A stretch of DNA of 41,690 nt, from positions 1 through 41,690 of the forward strand of contig NZ_JABSST010000017.1 in assembly GCF_013213975.1 (NCBI RefSeq), given 5' to 3'. Below, in pieces: positions 15,515 to 26,438 of this stretch. A program made the position numbers and the translations under genes. The DNA comes from Winogradskyella sp. (GTDB lineage: Bacteria > Bacteroidota > Bacteroidia > Flavobacteriales > Flavobacteriaceae). Below the pieces are notes generated by a model. That model was not told the origin of the DNA. It was given only the letters and a program-made list of their open reading frames with translations, and made no database searches. The stretch's first letter is position 1. The number at the start of each line of letters is the position of its first letter.

Positions 15515-18067
15515 TTAGGATTCCGTTGTTTTACTTGATCCTTTAACTTTAATTTTCAATTCATCATTCTTAGTATCTAAATCCATTGTAATGGTATCAC
15601 CTTCTTGAATTTTTGCATTTATAATTTCTTCAGCTAGTGCATCTTCAACATACTTTTGGATTGCTCTGTTTAAAGGTCTTGCACCATATTGCTTGTCGAA
15701 TCCTTTTTCGGCAATGTAATCTTTAGCTTCATCAGTAAGCTCAAGATGATATCCTAAATCTTTTATTCTTGAAATAAGTTTAACTAATTCAATATCGATA
15801 ATTTTGTTGATGTCTTCTTTTTCAAGAGCATTAAAGACAATAACATCGTCAATACGATTTAAGAATTCAGGGGCAAAAGCTTTTTTAAGCGCATTTTCTA
15901 TAACTGCTTTAGCGTAATCAGACTCTTGCGCCTCCTTTGCGGATGTTCCGAATCCAACACCAGTACCAAAGTCTTTCAGTTTTCTAGCACCAATATTTGA
16001 GGTCATTATGATGATTGTATTTCGAAAATCAATTTTGCGACCTAAGCTATCGGTTAGATAGCCATCATCTAATACTTGCAATAGCATATTAAATACATCA
16101 GGATGTGCTTTTTCAATTTCATCTAATAAAACAACAGCATAAGGTTTACGTCTAATTTTTTCTGTTAGCTGTCCTCCTTCTTCATACCCAACATAACCTG
16201 GAGGTGCGCCAATAAGACGAGAAACCGCGAATTTCTCCATGTATTCGCTCATGTCAATTCTTACAAGCGCCTCATTACTATCAAACAGTTCATGTGCTAA
16301 AACCTTTGCTAACTGCGTTTTACCAACGCCTGTTTGACCTAAAAATATAAAGGACCCAATAGGTTTGTTAGGGTCTTTTAATCCAGCTCTATTTCGCTGA
16401 ATAGCCTTAACTACTTTTCCGACAGCTGTATCTTGACCAATGACCCTTCCTTTGATTAATTCTGGTAACTGTGCCAGTTTATTAAGTTCCGTCTGAGCAA
16501 TCTTATTAACAGGAATACCAGTCATCATAGAGATAACATCTGCAACATTGTCATCGGTAACGATTTCTCTATGTTGTTTGGTTTCTTCTTCCCATTTTTC
16601 TTGTGCAGATGCTAATTCCTTTTCTAAACGTTTTTCGTCATCTCTAAGTTTAGCTGCCTCTTCGTATTTTTGTTTTTTAACAACACTATTCTTGGTTTCT
16701 TTGACCTTTTCTAGTTGTTGTTCTAATTCAAGAATTTGTTTTGGGACATCGATGTTTGTAATGTGTACGCGAGAACCAGCTTCGTCTAGAGCATCAATTG
16801 CTTTGTCTGGTAAGAAACGCTCCGTCATGTAGCGATTCGTTAACTTCACACACGCTTCAATAGCCTGATCGGTGTAATCGACGTTGTGGTGTTCTTCGTA
16901 TTTAGATTTGATATTATTTAGAATTTCGATGGTTTCCTCAACAGAAGTTGGTTCAACAATTACTTTTTGAAAACGACGTTCTAAAGCACCATCTTTCTCA
17001 ATATACTGTCTGTATTCATCTAATGTTGTTGCACCAATACATTGAATCTCTCCTCTTGCTAATGCTGGTTTAAACATATTGGATGCATCTAAACTTCCGG
17101 TCGCACCACCCGCTCCAACTATGGTATGAATTTCGTCTATAAATAAAATAATATCATCATTTTTTTCGAGTTCATTCATCACAGCCTTCATGCGTTCTTC
17201 AAACTGACCTCTATACTTTGTACCTGCCACTAAACTCGCTAAATCTAATGTAACAACACGCTTATTAAACAGTGTTCTTGAGACCTTTCGTTTTACAATA
17301 CGCAACGCTAGGCCTTCTGCGATAGCAGATTTACCCACACCAGGTTCACCTATAAGTAAAGGGTTGTTCTTTTTGCGTCTGCTCAGAATTTGAGATACAC
17401 GCTGAATTTCTTTCTCACGCCCAACTACAGGGTCCAGTTTTCCTTCTTCAGCAAGAACAGTTAAGTCTCTTCCGAAATTATCAAGAACAGGTGTTTTGGA
17501 TTTTTTATTTGTTTTTCCGGACTGGCTTGATCCAAAAGGATTTTGTTTTGCTTCTTCTTCCTCATTTATATCATCGTCTGAGAATGATTCTGCTTTTGGC
17601 TGGTCTAGGTAATCGTCTTCGCTTGTTATCATTGATTTAAATTCTTCTTTTACGTTATCATAATCCACCTTAAGTTTATTCAATAGTTTTGTGGTTGGAT
17701 CATTTTCATTTCTTAAGATGCATAGCAATAAGTGAGCGGTATTTATTGAAGTGCTTTGAAACAACTTTGCTTCTAAAAATGTAGTTTTTAAAGCACGCTC
17801 AGCTTGCCTTGTTAAATGCAAGTTTTTCTTTTCATTGGATGTCGAGGTTATATTGGGGTTTGCAGGACTTAAAATCTCAACTTTTCTTCTTAAATGATTA
17901 AGATCTATATCCAATGAACTCAAAATATCAATAGCTTTTCCATTTCCGTCACGTAACAAGCCTAACATTAAGTGCTCGGTTCCTATAAAATCATGGCCTA
18001 AGCGCAATGCCTCCTCTTTACTGTATGCTATAACATCCTTAACTCTTGGGGAAAAATTATCGTCCAT
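15515..18067 (-). CDS. clpC: ATP-dependent Clp protease ATP-binding subunit ClpC
   Basis: 850 residues. Hsp100 unfoldase that feeds substrates to ClpP. Double Clp_N repeat (residues 1-145: FSPRVKDVIAYSKEEALRLG, GTEHLMLGLLR), a short acidic linker, first AAA+ module (GEPGVGKSAIAEG, DEIHTIVGAGG, arginine finger ALERRFQ), a UVR/middle domain (ELEQQLEKVKETK ... AKLRDDEKRLEKEL) that marks ClpC rather than ClpA/ClpB, second AAA+ module (GQTGVGKTQLA, VVLLDEIEKAHP), a C-terminal D2-small domain, and a VGFG tripeptide region (FGTGVGFGTS) for ClpP docking. Divergent from gyrA. No mcsA/mcsB/ctsR, as expected outside Firmicutes. Confidence 0.96.
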   Translation of the reverse strand: MDDNFSPRVKDVIAYSKEEALRLGHDFIGTEHLMLGLLRDGNGKAIDILSSLDIDLNHLRRKVEILSPANPNITSTSNEKKNLHLTRQAERALKTTFLEAKLFQSTSINTAHLLLCILRNENDPTTKLLNKLKVDYDNVKEEFKSMITSEDDYLDQPKAESFSDDDINEEEEAKQNPFGSSQSGKTNKKSKTPVLDNFGRDLTVLAEEGKLDPVVGREKEIQRVSQILSRRKKNNPLLIGEPGVGKSAIAEGLALRIVKRKVSRTLFNKRVVTLDLASLVAGTKYRGQFEERMKAVMNELEKNDDIILFIDEIHTIVGAGGATGSLDASNMFKPALARGEIQCIGATTLDEYRQYIEKDGALERRFQKVIVEPTSVEETIEILNNIKSKYEEHHNVDYTDQAIEACVKLTNRYMTERFLPDKAIDALDEAGSRVHITNIDVPKQILELEQQLEKVKETKNSVVKKQKYEEAAKLRDDEKRLEKELASAQEKWEEETKQHREIVTDDNVADVISMMTGIPVNKIAQTELNKLAQLPELIKGRVIGQDTAVGKVVKAIQRNRAGLKDPNKPIGSFIFLGQTGVGKTQLAKVLAHELFDSNEALVRIDMSEYMEKFAVSRLIGAPPGYVGYEEGGQLTEKIRRKPYAVVLLDEIEKAHPDVFNMLLQVLDDGYLTDSLGRKIDFRNTIIIMTSNIGARKLKDFGTGVGFGTSAKEAQESDYAKAVIENALKKAFAPEFLNRIDDVIVFNALEKEDINKIIDIELVKLISRIKDLGYHLELTDEAKDYIAEKGFDKQYGARPLNRAIQKYVEDALAEEIINAKIQEGDTITMDLDTKNDELKIKVKGSSKTTES

Positions 18068-18330
18068 AGTATATTCCTTTCTGCATTAAAAATAATAAAA
18101 ACATATTAGGTATATGTCAAAAACCATACCTTAAATAATATGGCTAGACGAAGAGACTAAAAAAGCATTTCAAATCAAAGCAAATCTATGGATACTTATT
18201 AACTAAAAAGATATCAAAAATTGTTAATAAAAACTCGTAAAAACGGCATTGTGTATCTCTTCAAACACTACTGAAATGCTTATATTAGCACGTTTTGAAA
18301 ACCTACAAAAAGAACTAATTATTTTTATAT

Positions 18331-20868
18331 ATGGCAGAAGGAGAAAAACTCATTCCAATTAACATTGAAGATGAAATGAAATCAGCCTACATTGACTACT
18401 CAATGTCGGTCATTGTGTCACGTGCATTACCTGATGTAAGAGATGGTTTAAAGCCCGTTCATAGACGCGTACTTTATGGTATGCATGAACTTGGAGTTAG
18501 AGCTAATACAGCACATAAAAAATCCGCTAGAATTGTTGGTGAAGTATTAGGTAAATATCACCCGCATGGTGACACCTCAGTTTATGACACAATGGTGCGT
18601 ATGGCACAAGAATGGAGTTTACGATACATGCTTATTGATGGTCAAGGAAATTTTGGTTCTGTTGACGGTGATAGTCCTGCGGCGATGCGTTATACAGAGG
18701 CAAGAATGCAAAAAATCTCTGAGGAAATGTTAGCCGATATCGATAAAGATACTGTTGATCACAAATTAAACTTTGATGACACACTAGAAGAGCCTACAGT
18801 ATTACCAACACGTATACCTGGATTATTGGTTAATGGTGCATCTGGAATTGCCGTTGGTATGGCAACAAATATGCCACCTCACAACTTAACAGAGGTGGTT
18901 GATGGAACCATTGCTTATATAGATAATAACGATATCGAAGTTGATGAGCTTATGCAGCACATTAAAGCTCCAGATTTTCCAACGGGTGGTACTATCTATG
19001 GATATGATGGAGTTAAAGAAGCATTTCATACGGGTCGCGGTAGAATTGTGATGCGCGGAAAAGCCAATATTGAGGAGGTTAATGGTCGGGAATGCATTAT
19101 AGTTAATGAGATACCATATCAAGTGAATAAGGCAGACATGATAAAGAAAACTGCAGACTTGGTAAATGATAAAAAATTAGAAGGTATATCAACAATTAGA
19201 GATGAGTCAGATAGAAAGGGGATGCGCATCGTTTACGTTTTAAAGCGTGATGCTATTCCGAATATTGTTTTAAATAAGCTTTACAAGTACACGGCCTTAC
19301 AATCATCTTTTAGCGTTAACAATATTGCTTTAGTCAATGGTCGGCCACAATTGTTAAACTTAAAAGAATTAATACACTATTTCGTTGAGCATAGACATGA
19401 AGTAGTAGTGAGACGAACTAAATATGAATTGCGAAAGGCTGAAGAGCGCGCGCATATTTTAGAAGGTCTTATTATTGCCTCTGATAATATTGATGAAGTT
19501 ATAGCTTTAATTAGAGCTTCTGCCAATGCTGAAGAAGCAAGAGCTAAATTAATTGAGCGTTTTGAATTAACTGAAATCCAGGCCAAGGCCATTGTTGAAA
19601 TGCGCCTGCGTCAGTTAACAGGTTTAGAACAAGATAAGTTACGTGCTGAGTATGAGGAGCTTATGAAGACCATTGAGGATCTTAAGGATATCTTAGATAA
19701 GAAAGATAGACGTATGGATATTATTAAGTCTGAATTAGAAGTTATTAGAGATAAGTATGGTGATGAGCGTCGTTCTATTATAGAATATGCAGGAGGTGAT
19801 CTTAGTATAGAGGATATGATCCCTAACGAGAAGGTTGTAATTACAATTTCTCATGCTGGATATATTAAGCGTACATCATTAACTGAATACAAAACACAAA
19901 ATAGAGGAGGAGTAGGGCAAAAGGCGTCTACAACCAGAAATGAAGATTTCCTAGAACATTTATTTGTTGGTACTAATCATCAATACATGTTGTTCTTTAC
20001 TCAGAAAGGTAAGTGCTTTTGGATGCGTGTTTATGAAATACCAGAAGGTGCTAAAACATCAAAAGGCAGAGCAATTCAGAACATGATTAATATTGAGCAG
20101 GATGATAAAGTGATGGCATTTATATGTACTCAAGATCTCAAAGATGAAGATTACATTAACAGTCATTATGTCATAATGGCAACGAAGAAGGGTCAAGTCA
20201 AGAAAACTTCTTTAGAGCAGTATTCTCGCCCAAGAACTAATGGTATTAATGCAATTACCATCAAGGAAGATGACACCTTACTAGAAGCTAAATTAACCAC
20301 AGGTGAAAGTCAAGTGATGCTAGCTTTAAATTCTGGCAAAGCTATTAGGTTTGAAGAAGCCAAAACGAGACCTATGGGTAGAAATGCGTCAGGTGTTAGA
20401 GGAATAACATTAGGTCACGAGGAAGATGAAGTTATTGGCATGATTGCAGTTAATGATATGGAAAGTAACATCTTAGTGGTGTCTGAGAATGGTTATGGAA
20501 AGCGATCTAGTTTAGATGATTATAGAATTACCAATAGAGGTGGGAAAGGAGTAAAAACCATATCTATTACAGAGAAAACAGGTAACTTGGTGTCTATCAA
20601 GAATGTAACAGATGACGATGATTTAATGATTATTAATAAATCGGGTATCGCCATTAGAATGGAAGTTGCAGATCTAAGAGTTATGGGTAGAGCTACTCAA
20701 GGTGTGAAACTGATTAATTTAAAAGGTAAAGACTCAATTGCTGCTGTAGCTAAGGTTATGAAAGATGAAGATGAAGAATCTAATGTTGCAGAAGATACCG
20801 AAACAACAGAAGATAGCGGTCAGAATGAAGATGGCACGGCTCTTGATAATAATGAAACTGAAAACTAA
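18331..20868 (+). CDS. gyrA: DNA gyrase subunit A
   Basis: 845 residues. Breakage-reunion subunit of gyrase. Catalytic Tyr121 in MRYTEARM. The quinolone-resistance region reads [11 protein letters not shown] (E. coli Ser83 position Thr82, Asp87 position Asp86, the latter the susceptible-type residue; Thr at the first position is also natural in many bacteria). The C-terminal beta-pinwheel (about 500-815) holds a GyrA-box variant QNRGGVG near 525-531 and a second box-like NRGGKG. The last 40 residues are acidic ([17 protein letters not shown]). A 263-bp divergent region separates it from clpC. The next gene starts 28 bp downstream and may share its transcript. Confidence 0.97.
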   Translation: MAEGEKLIPINIEDEMKSAYIDYSMSVIVSRALPDVRDGLKPVHRRVLYGMHELGVRANTAHKKSARIVGEVLGKYHPHGDTSVYDTMVRMAQEWSLRYMLIDGQGNFGSVDGDSPAAMRYTEARMQKISEEMLADIDKDTVDHKLNFDDTLEEPTVLPTRIPGLLVNGASGIAVGMATNMPPHNLTEVVDGTIAYIDNNDIEVDELMQHIKAPDFPTGGTIYGYDGVKEAFHTGRGRIVMRGKANIEEVNGRECIIVNEIPYQVNKADMIKKTADLVNDKKLEGISTIRDESDRKGMRIVYVLKRDAIPNIVLNKLYKYTALQSSFSVNNIALVNGRPQLLNLKELIHYFVEHRHEVVVRRTKYELRKAEERAHILEGLIIASDNIDEVIALIRASANAEEARAKLIERFELTEIQAKAIVEMRLRQLTGLEQDKLRAEYEELMKTIEDLKDILDKKDRRMDIIKSELEVIRDKYGDERRSIIEYAGGDLSIEDMIPNEKVVITISHAGYIKRTSLTEYKTQNRGGVGQKASTTRNEDFLEHLFVGTNHQYMLFFTQKGKCFWMRVYEIPEGAKTSKGRAIQNMINIEQDDKVMAFICTQDLKDEDYINSHYVIMATKKGQVKKTSLEQYSRPRTNGINAITIKEDDTLLEAKLTTGESQVMLALNSGKAIRFEEAKTRPMGRNASGVRGITLGHEEDEVIGMIAVNDMESNILVVSENGYGKRSSLDDYRITNRGGKGVKTISITEKTGNLVSIKNVTDDDDLMIINKSGIAIRMEVADLRVMGRATQGVKLINLKGKDSIAAVAKVMKDEDEESNVAEDTETTEDSGQNEDGTALDNNETEN

Positions 20869-20896
20869 AAATTAATAACAAAACTAATATTACACA

Positions 20897-22186
20897 ATGA
20901 AAAAATTAATGACATTAGTACTGGTCTTTGCGGTAACTACATTGTCTTATGCACAAAAAAACGAGGTAAAGGCCATTGAGAAGGCAATTAGGAATTCGAA
21001 TTTTTCTGATGCAAAATCTGCTGTGGCAGCTGCTGAAGCGTTAATGGGGGGCATGGACGATAAAACAAAGGCAAAATTTTACTTTTTAAAAGCTCAAGCA
21101 TTATATGCAAATGGTGCGGGTACAGATAAAGATATAAATGAGGCTGTAGTATCGCTAGACGAGTTAAAGACTTTAGAGTCTGCAATGGGTAAATTGAAAT
21201 ATACCGAACAGGCAAATGAAATGAAATCGCAAATGTTCAATTCATTCATAACTAAAGCAAATAACGCTTTCAACAATAAAGACTACAAAACTGCTGCGGT
21301 TAGATTTGAAAAGGTGTATAGAATTTCCCCTAAAGACACAACATATTTATTTAATGCAGCGTATTCAGCTGTAGAAGATCAAGATTATGATAAAGCACTT
21401 GAGTATTTTATTGAGTTGAAAGATTTAGGATACACTGGAGTTAAAACGAATTATTATGCTACCAATAAAGAGACTGGTGAAGAGGAACTATTTTCTGATA
21501 AGTCAGGTAGAGATTTATCGGTTAGAACTTTAAAAACACACATTAAACCTAGAGAAGCCTTATCTAATTCTAGGAGAGCGGATATTGTAAAAAATATAGC
21601 TATCATTTTTGTGAATAAGGGCGAAAATGAAAAGGCATTAGCTGCAATTGAGGATGCTAAAGCTGATAACCCTAATGATTATAATTTAATTCTATCTGAA
21701 GGAAATGTTTATTTGAAGTTAGGAAATGAGGAAAAGGCTGCTGAGCTTTATCAAAAAGCTTTGGATATGGATCCTGAAAATCCAGAACTAAACTATAATG
21801 TAGGGGTTTTAGCAATGGAAGCAAAGCAATATGAATATGCAATTGATGCCTTTAAAAAGACATTAGTTTATAAGCCTAGTTATTCAGATGCAGCACTAAA
21901 CTTATCTGCAATAGAAATTAACAGAGGAAATGCTATAAACGATGAAATGAATACCTTAGGTACTTCTGCGGCAGATAATAAGCGATATGATGAACTAAAG
22001 GCTGAAAAGAATGTATTCTTTACTAATGCTGCGGGATATTTAGAAGCATTTATCGAGAATAATCCAGGGAGTAATAGCTTAGATATTCTTAATCAGTTAA
22101 AGAATGTTTATGGTGCCTTAGGCGAAACAGAAAAATATAAAGCAACTAAGGATAAATTAGAAGCACTAGAGGCTGGGGGAAATTAA
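20897..22186 (+). CDS. Exported tetratricopeptide-repeat protein
   Basis: 429 residues with signal peptide MKKLMTLVLVFAVTTLSYA, cleaved before QKN. Helical throughout; TPR units are visible from about 118 to 320: ANNAFNNKDYKTAAVRFEKVYRI, DQDYDKALEYFIELKDLG, GENEKALAAIEDAKADNP, LGNEEKAAELYQKALDMDP and AKQYEYAIDAFKKTLVYKP. TPR arrays mediate protein-protein contacts; no catalytic domain appears. Periplasmic or outer-membrane-associated location is inferred from the signal peptide only. Twenty-eight bp after gyrA, ending at a strong bidirectional hairpin. Confidence 0.9.
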   Translation: MKKLMTLVLVFAVTTLSYAQKNEVKAIEKAIRNSNFSDAKSAVAAAEALMGGMDDKTKAKFYFLKAQALYANGAGTDKDINEAVVSLDELKTLESAMGKLKYTEQANEMKSQMFNSFITKANNAFNNKDYKTAAVRFEKVYRISPKDTTYLFNAAYSAVEDQDYDKALEYFIELKDLGYTGVKTNYYATNKETGEEELFSDKSGRDLSVRTLKTHIKPREALSNSRRADIVKNIAIIFVNKGENEKALAAIEDAKADNPNDYNLILSEGNVYLKLGNEEKAAELYQKALDMDPENPELNYNVGVLAMEAKQYEYAIDAFKKTLVYKPSYSDAALNLSAIEINRGNAINDEMNTLGTSAADNKRYDELKAEKNVFFTNAAGYLEAFIENNPGSNSLDILNQLKNVYGALGETEKYKATKDKLEALEAGGN

Positions 22187-22204
22187 CATTTAGATATTAA
22201 TAAT

Positions 22205-22238
22205 AAAAAAAGCGACTTTATTTAAAGTCGCTTTTTTT
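22205..22238. terminator. Bidirectional terminator between the TPR gene and the NlpC/P60 gene
   Basis: Stem GCGACTTT (22212-22219) / AAAGTCGC (22224-22231), loop ATTT, with A7 on the left and T7 on the right. It overlaps the NlpC/P60 stop codon by two bases. Confidence 0.9.
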
Positions 22239-22986
22239 ATATAATTTTTTTGATAACCCTTAACTTATGAGTGTGGGTGTTTTTATCAACATTATAAATA
22301 CCACTGTGATCTAATCGATCAATGCGTACCTTTCCATGAGCATGGATTATATAGTTGTTTTCCATTATTATGCCAACATGAATAATAGAGCCTTCCGCAT
22401 TATCAAAAAAGGCTAAATCACCTGGCTCACTTTCTTCGATGAAACTTAAGGCAACGCCCTGGGTTGCTTGTTGTGAGGCATCTCTTAAAAGGGAAAAGCC
22501 ATTCAGTTTATAAACCATTTGTGTAAAACCTGAACAATCAATACCAAAAGGAGTTTTGCCTCCCCACAAATAGGGTGCATTTAAAAAGAGAAAGGCTGTT
22601 TTGATGAGGTTAGATTTTTCATTTTTCTCAGTCAATCTATTACCATCAAAATTATGATTTAAAAATGCTAAACTATTTAACTCAGAGCCCATTGGAATTG
22701 GATAAAGTTGCTCTGCAGCATCACTTACGTATTCTATTAGATCAGTGGATAGGTTTAATTTAGATTTAGATAAGTTACTATATGTCTCCTCATTCACTTC
22801 TAAATATTGTTTATTGTCCATCCAACCTTCGTACTTATCAAAAGCAAAACGAATACGGCTCCATTTCTTTCTTTGCTCTAAAACCTTAAAATAGTCACCA
22901 TAAAGAGCTTGTGTTACCATTTCACTGGTATCACTGGGCTCTAAACGAATTGGAACTATTCCAAGATTACAAATGCCGTATTGCAT
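22237..22986 (-). CDS. NlpC/P60 (C40) cell-wall peptidase with N-terminal SH3 domains
   Basis: 249 residues. Residues 1-110 form bacterial SH3-like domains (VPIRLEPSDTSEMVTQALYGDYFKVLEQ, WSRIRFAFDKYEGWMDNKQYL). Residues 125-249 form an NlpC/P60 domain with Cys151 (GIDCSGFTQMVYKL), His203 (IIHVGIIM) and a third polar residue around His215 (YIIHAHG). Such enzymes cleave the gamma-D-Glu-DAP bond of peptidoglycan stem peptides, often as recycling enzymes. No signal peptide is visible, which fits cytosolic or periplasmic recycling forms but leaves location open. The gene follows the thiolase by 9 bp. Confidence 0.9.
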   Translation of the reverse strand: MQYGICNLGIVPIRLEPSDTSEMVTQALYGDYFKVLEQRKKWSRIRFAFDKYEGWMDNKQYLEVNEETYSNLSKSKLNLSTDLIEYVSDAAEQLYPIPMGSELNSLAFLNHNFDGNRLTEKNEKSNLIKTAFLFLNAPYLWGGKTPFGIDCSGFTQMVYKLNGFSLLRDASQQATQGVALSFIEESEPGDLAFFDNAEGSIIHVGIIMENNYIIHAHGKVRIDRLDHSGIYNVDKNTHTHKLRVIKKII

Positions 22987-22995
22987 AGATTGTTT

Positions 22996-24174
22996 TTAAG
23001 AACGCTCTAGTACCATTGCAGAAGCACCACCGCCACCATTACAAATTGCGGCCGCCCCAATTTTAGCATTATTTTGCTGAAGAACATTAATTAAGGTTAC
23101 TAAGATTCGTGCTCCAGAACATCCTAAAGGGTGGCCTAATGAAACTGCACCTCCGTTCACATTAACTTTATCATCAGACAGTCCTAAAATTTTCATATTT
23201 GCTAATCCAACAACAGAAAAAGCTTCATTAAATTCAAAATAATCAACATCATCTAGTTCAATATTAGCCTTGGCTAAGGCCTTAGGTAAGGCTTTAGCTG
23301 GCGCTGTAGTAAACCATTTCGGATCATGTGCTGCGTCAGCATAACTTTTAACGGTTGCAAGTATTTTTAAACTAAGTTCTTCAGCCTTACTACGACTCAT
23401 TAAAACTAGTGCAGCGGCTCCATCATTAATAGTTGAGGCATTTGCTGCTGTAACCGTCCCCTCTTTGGTGAATGCGGGTCTTAAAGTAGGAATTTTTTCC
23501 ATCTTGACATTTGTATATTCCTGATCCCTGTCTATAATTAGGTCATCACCACGTCTTTGCGGAACATTAACCGGTATTACTTCATCAGAGAATTTCCCAC
23601 TATCCCACGCTGCTTTAGAACGCTCGTATGCTCGAATCGCAAATGCATCTTGATCTTCTCTCGTGAAATTGTATTCTACAGCACAAGCATCAGCGCAAAC
23701 ACCCATTGCATTTTTATCATAAGCATCTACTAAACCATCTTTTTGCATGCCATCTTCTAAAGTCGCAGGTCCAAATTTTGTTGCGCTTCTTGCATGGTAA
23801 TAATGAGGAATAAGACTCATATTTTCCATACCACCAGCAACTACGATATCTGCATCACCCAATTGGATCGCTTGAGCTGCTTGCATCACTGCTTTCATCC
23901 CTGATGCACAGACCTTATTTATAGTTGTACAAGGCACAGTATCAGGTATGCCAGCATAAATTGCAGCCTGTCTTGCAGGTGCTTGACCTGTTCCTGCTTG
24001 CACAACATTTCCCATTAATACTTCATCTACCATTTCTGGATTTAAATTAATTTTGCCAAGTGCACTTTTGATCGCGCAAGCACCAAGTTGCGGCGCAGAA
24101 ACACTTGATAAATTTCCTAAAAAACTACCTATTGGCGTTCTAACTGCAGAAACGATTACGACGTCCTTATTCAT
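22996..24174 (-). CDS. Acetyl-CoA C-acetyltransferase (thiolase II)
   Basis: 392 residues. It condenses or cleaves acyl-CoA (2 acetyl-CoA to acetoacetyl-CoA). Active-site Cys89 (KVCASGMKAV), His in NEAF region, His348 (GHPLGCSGAR) and Cys378 (CNGGGGASAMV) are all present. The length and motifs fit biosynthetic or degradative acetoacetyl-CoA thiolase rather than the FadA subunit of the fatty-acid complex; no fadB-like neighbour is present. No promoter match was found in the 110-bp gap to the divergent HD gene. Paired with an NlpC/P60 gene 9 bp away without an obvious functional link. Confidence 0.93.
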   Translation of the reverse strand: MNKDVVIVSAVRTPIGSFLGNLSSVSAPQLGACAIKSALGKINLNPEMVDEVLMGNVVQAGTGQAPARQAAIYAGIPDTVPCTTINKVCASGMKAVMQAAQAIQLGDADIVVAGGMENMSLIPHYYHARSATKFGPATLEDGMQKDGLVDAYDKNAMGVCADACAVEYNFTREDQDAFAIRAYERSKAAWDSGKFSDEVIPVNVPQRRGDDLIIDRDQEYTNVKMEKIPTLRPAFTKEGTVTAANASTINDGAAALVLMSRSKAEELSLKILATVKSYADAAHDPKWFTTAPAKALPKALAKANIELDDVDYFEFNEAFSVVGLANMKILGLSDDKVNVNGGAVSLGHPLGCSGARILVTLINVLQQNNAKIGAAAICNGGGGASAMVLERS

Positions 24175-24284
24175 TTTATTTGGTTTAAAATCTAGCTGCG
24201 AAATTAATCAATTTTTAAGATATTTTGGAATGTAATAGGGATTATGAAGGTCTAAAATTCTAATATTTGTTACATTTGGTTGAT

Positions 24285-26336
24285 ATGAAGGAATTTCTAA
24301 ATAAGTGGTACAAGAATCATGCACTAATTTACAAGATACTTTTGTTCTTAGTAACCACACTCTTCATTGTTTATCTATTTCCAAAAACAGGAAAATTCCG
24401 ATATTCATTCGAAAAAGGAAAACCCTGGCAATCAGAGAATTTATATGCGCCATTTAATTTTGCGATTAAGAAATCACAGACAGAAGTAGATTCCGAAAGA
24501 CTCGAAATAGAAGAGAATGCATCGGTTTATTTTGACAAGAATTCAGAAATTAAAGATCAAGTGCATTCTGAATATGAGTCAAAGTTTAATCAGACTTTTC
24601 AAGATACTTTAGTTTTAAACTCGAGAGATATAGCATTGTATAAATCTGGTAAAGTACTGATTAATTACCTATATGATAAAGGCATACTTGATAGTGATTA
24701 TAGTTACCCTTCAAACAAGCCCGCTATCTTAACATCTTCAAATACGGTAGTAAAACAACTTGAATATTCTGATTTAGTTAAAATGAGTGGTTTACGCCAG
24801 CGTCTCGATAAACACTTCTCAAATTTAACGTCTTTAGAACGACGTAACAAGATGATTTCTTTGTTTTTCGATATTATAAAACCTGACATTTCTCTTAATA
24901 AAAGTTTGACCTTAAATGCCTTGGAAGAAGAGATGGCTCAGATTTCACTAACTCGAGGATCTATTGATCAAGATCAGCTTATTATATCGAAAGGTCAAAT
25001 TGTAGAAGATGAAGAGTACAATATCCTTAATTCTTTAAAATCGGAATACGAATCACAAGCATGGAATACAACCAATTATAATTGGGTTTTAGTAGCCTAC
25101 ACCCTTTTGGTAGCGCTGACATTATTGATGCTGCTTCTTTTTCTTAGAAAATATAGAGCAACGGTCTTTCGTAATAATACCAAGGTAACTTTTATAATCT
25201 TTAACGTAGTTTTAATGGTTGTCTTATCAACACTAATTATAAATTATAATTCGCAATACATTTATGTAGTTCCAATATGTATTTTACCTTTAATACTTAA
25301 GGCATTTTTTGATGCTCGTCTTGGCCTTTTTGCTCATGTGCTTACAGTTTTACTATTGGGATTTATTGTACCAAATAGTTATGAATATATGTTTCTGCAG
25401 ATAATTGCTGGAATAGTTACGATTTTAACTGTATCTGAATTGTATAAGCGAGCCAATCTTTTTATCTCAGTCGGTCAAATAACTTTAATCTATATCATTG
25501 CTTACTTTGCATTTTTTGTAATTCAAGAGGGGCAGGTTACAAGTTTAAAATGGGAGACCTTTGGACTGTTCATTCTTTGTGGTTTAGCCACATTATTTGT
25601 GCAACCATTAATCTATATTTATGAAAAGATTTTTGGATTAGTTTCTGATGTATCGCTCCTAGAGCTTTCAGATACTAATACTAAATTGCTCAAAGAATTA
25701 TCGAATAAAGCACCTGGAACATTCCATCACTCGTTAAATGTGGCTAATTTAGCAGAAGCATCAGCTAATGAAATTGGTGCTAATGCTATGTTGGTTAGAG
25801 TAGGAGCTTTATATCATGATATTGGTAAAATGACCAATCCAACATATTTTACTGAAAATCAAAGTACAGGAATAAATCCTCATGGTGAACTTTCAAATAG
25901 AGAAAGTGCAAAAATTATTATTGACCATGTGCTCAACGGTATTGAAATTGCTAAAAAGAATAATTTACCTGATCGCGTCATTGATTTTATTCGGACACAT
26001 CATGGCACAAGTACAGTCTACTATTTCTATATGAAGGAAAAAGCAAATGATGAGGAGACCAATACTGAAGATTTTGAATATCCAGGACCAAAACCATTTA
26101 GTAAGGAAACCGTCATTTTAATGATGTGTGATGGTGTTGAGGCAGCTTCTAAAAGCTTAAAAGAACCAACGACGACAAAGATTAATGAATTTGTTGAAAA
26201 CATTATCAATAAACAAATGGAGAGTGGACAATTTTTAAATGCCAATATTACTTTTAAAGAAATTCAAGCCATTAAGAAGGTCTTAAAACATAAGCTAGCT
26301 AATATCTACCACTTAAGGATTGAGTATCCAGAATAA
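24285..26336 (+). CDS. PgpH-type 7TM HD-domain phosphohydrolase (c-di-AMP phosphodiesterase family)
   Basis: 683 residues from ATG 24285 (a TTG at 24267 is rejected because the -7 box TACATTTG at 24271-24278 overlaps it). Order: an N-terminal membrane helix (residues about 13-36), an extracytoplasmic 7TMR-HDED domain (about 45-260), seven transmembrane segments (about 265-455), and a cytosolic HD domain (about 470-683) with metal motif LYHDIGKM (His511, Asp512) and HGELSNRESAK, THHGTS downstream. The family includes PgpH of Listeria, which hydrolyses c-di-AMP; whether this Flavobacteriaceae member does so is inference. The ATG lies 6 bp after a perfect -7 box, so the mRNA could be leaderless. 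No c-di-AMP cyclase gene is in the window. Confidence 0.9.
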   Translation: MKEFLNKWYKNHALIYKILLFLVTTLFIVYLFPKTGKFRYSFEKGKPWQSENLYAPFNFAIKKSQTEVDSERLEIEENASVYFDKNSEIKDQVHSEYESKFNQTFQDTLVLNSRDIALYKSGKVLINYLYDKGILDSDYSYPSNKPAILTSSNTVVKQLEYSDLVKMSGLRQRLDKHFSNLTSLERRNKMISLFFDIIKPDISLNKSLTLNALEEEMAQISLTRGSIDQDQLIISKGQIVEDEEYNILNSLKSEYESQAWNTTNYNWVLVAYTLLVALTLLMLLLFLRKYRATVFRNNTKVTFIIFNVVLMVVLSTLIINYNSQYIYVVPICILPLILKAFFDARLGLFAHVLTVLLLGFIVPNSYEYMFLQIIAGIVTILTVSELYKRANLFISVGQITLIYIIAYFAFFVIQEGQVTSLKWETFGLFILCGLATLFVQPLIYIYEKIFGLVSDVSLLELSDTNTKLLKELSNKAPGTFHHSLNVANLAEASANEIGANAMLVRVGALYHDIGKMTNPTYFTENQSTGINPHGELSNRESAKIIIDHVLNGIEIAKKNNLPDRVIDFIRTHHGTSTVYYFYMKEKANDEETNTEDFEYPGPKPFSKETVILMMCDGVEAASKSLKEPTTTKINEFVENIINKQMESGQFLNANITFKEIQAIKKVLKHKLANIYHLRIEYPE

Positions 26337-26370
26337 TCTAAATTTTATTCCAAAAAACTGAAAAAATTTG

Positions 26371-26401
26371 TTGCGTTCTTGAAATTGAAAAGTTACATTT
26401 G
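26371..26401 (+). promoter_or_regulatory. Promoter of the tRNA-Ser/Pro/Arg unit
   Basis: TTG (26371-26373), 20-nt spacer, then TACATTTG (26394-26401), an exact -7 consensus match. The predicted start is about 33 nt before tRNA-Ser, consistent with a 5' leader. Confidence 0.8.
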
Positions 26402-26438
26402 CATCCGCATTTTTAAGGAACGTTCTTAAAATAGTTTA

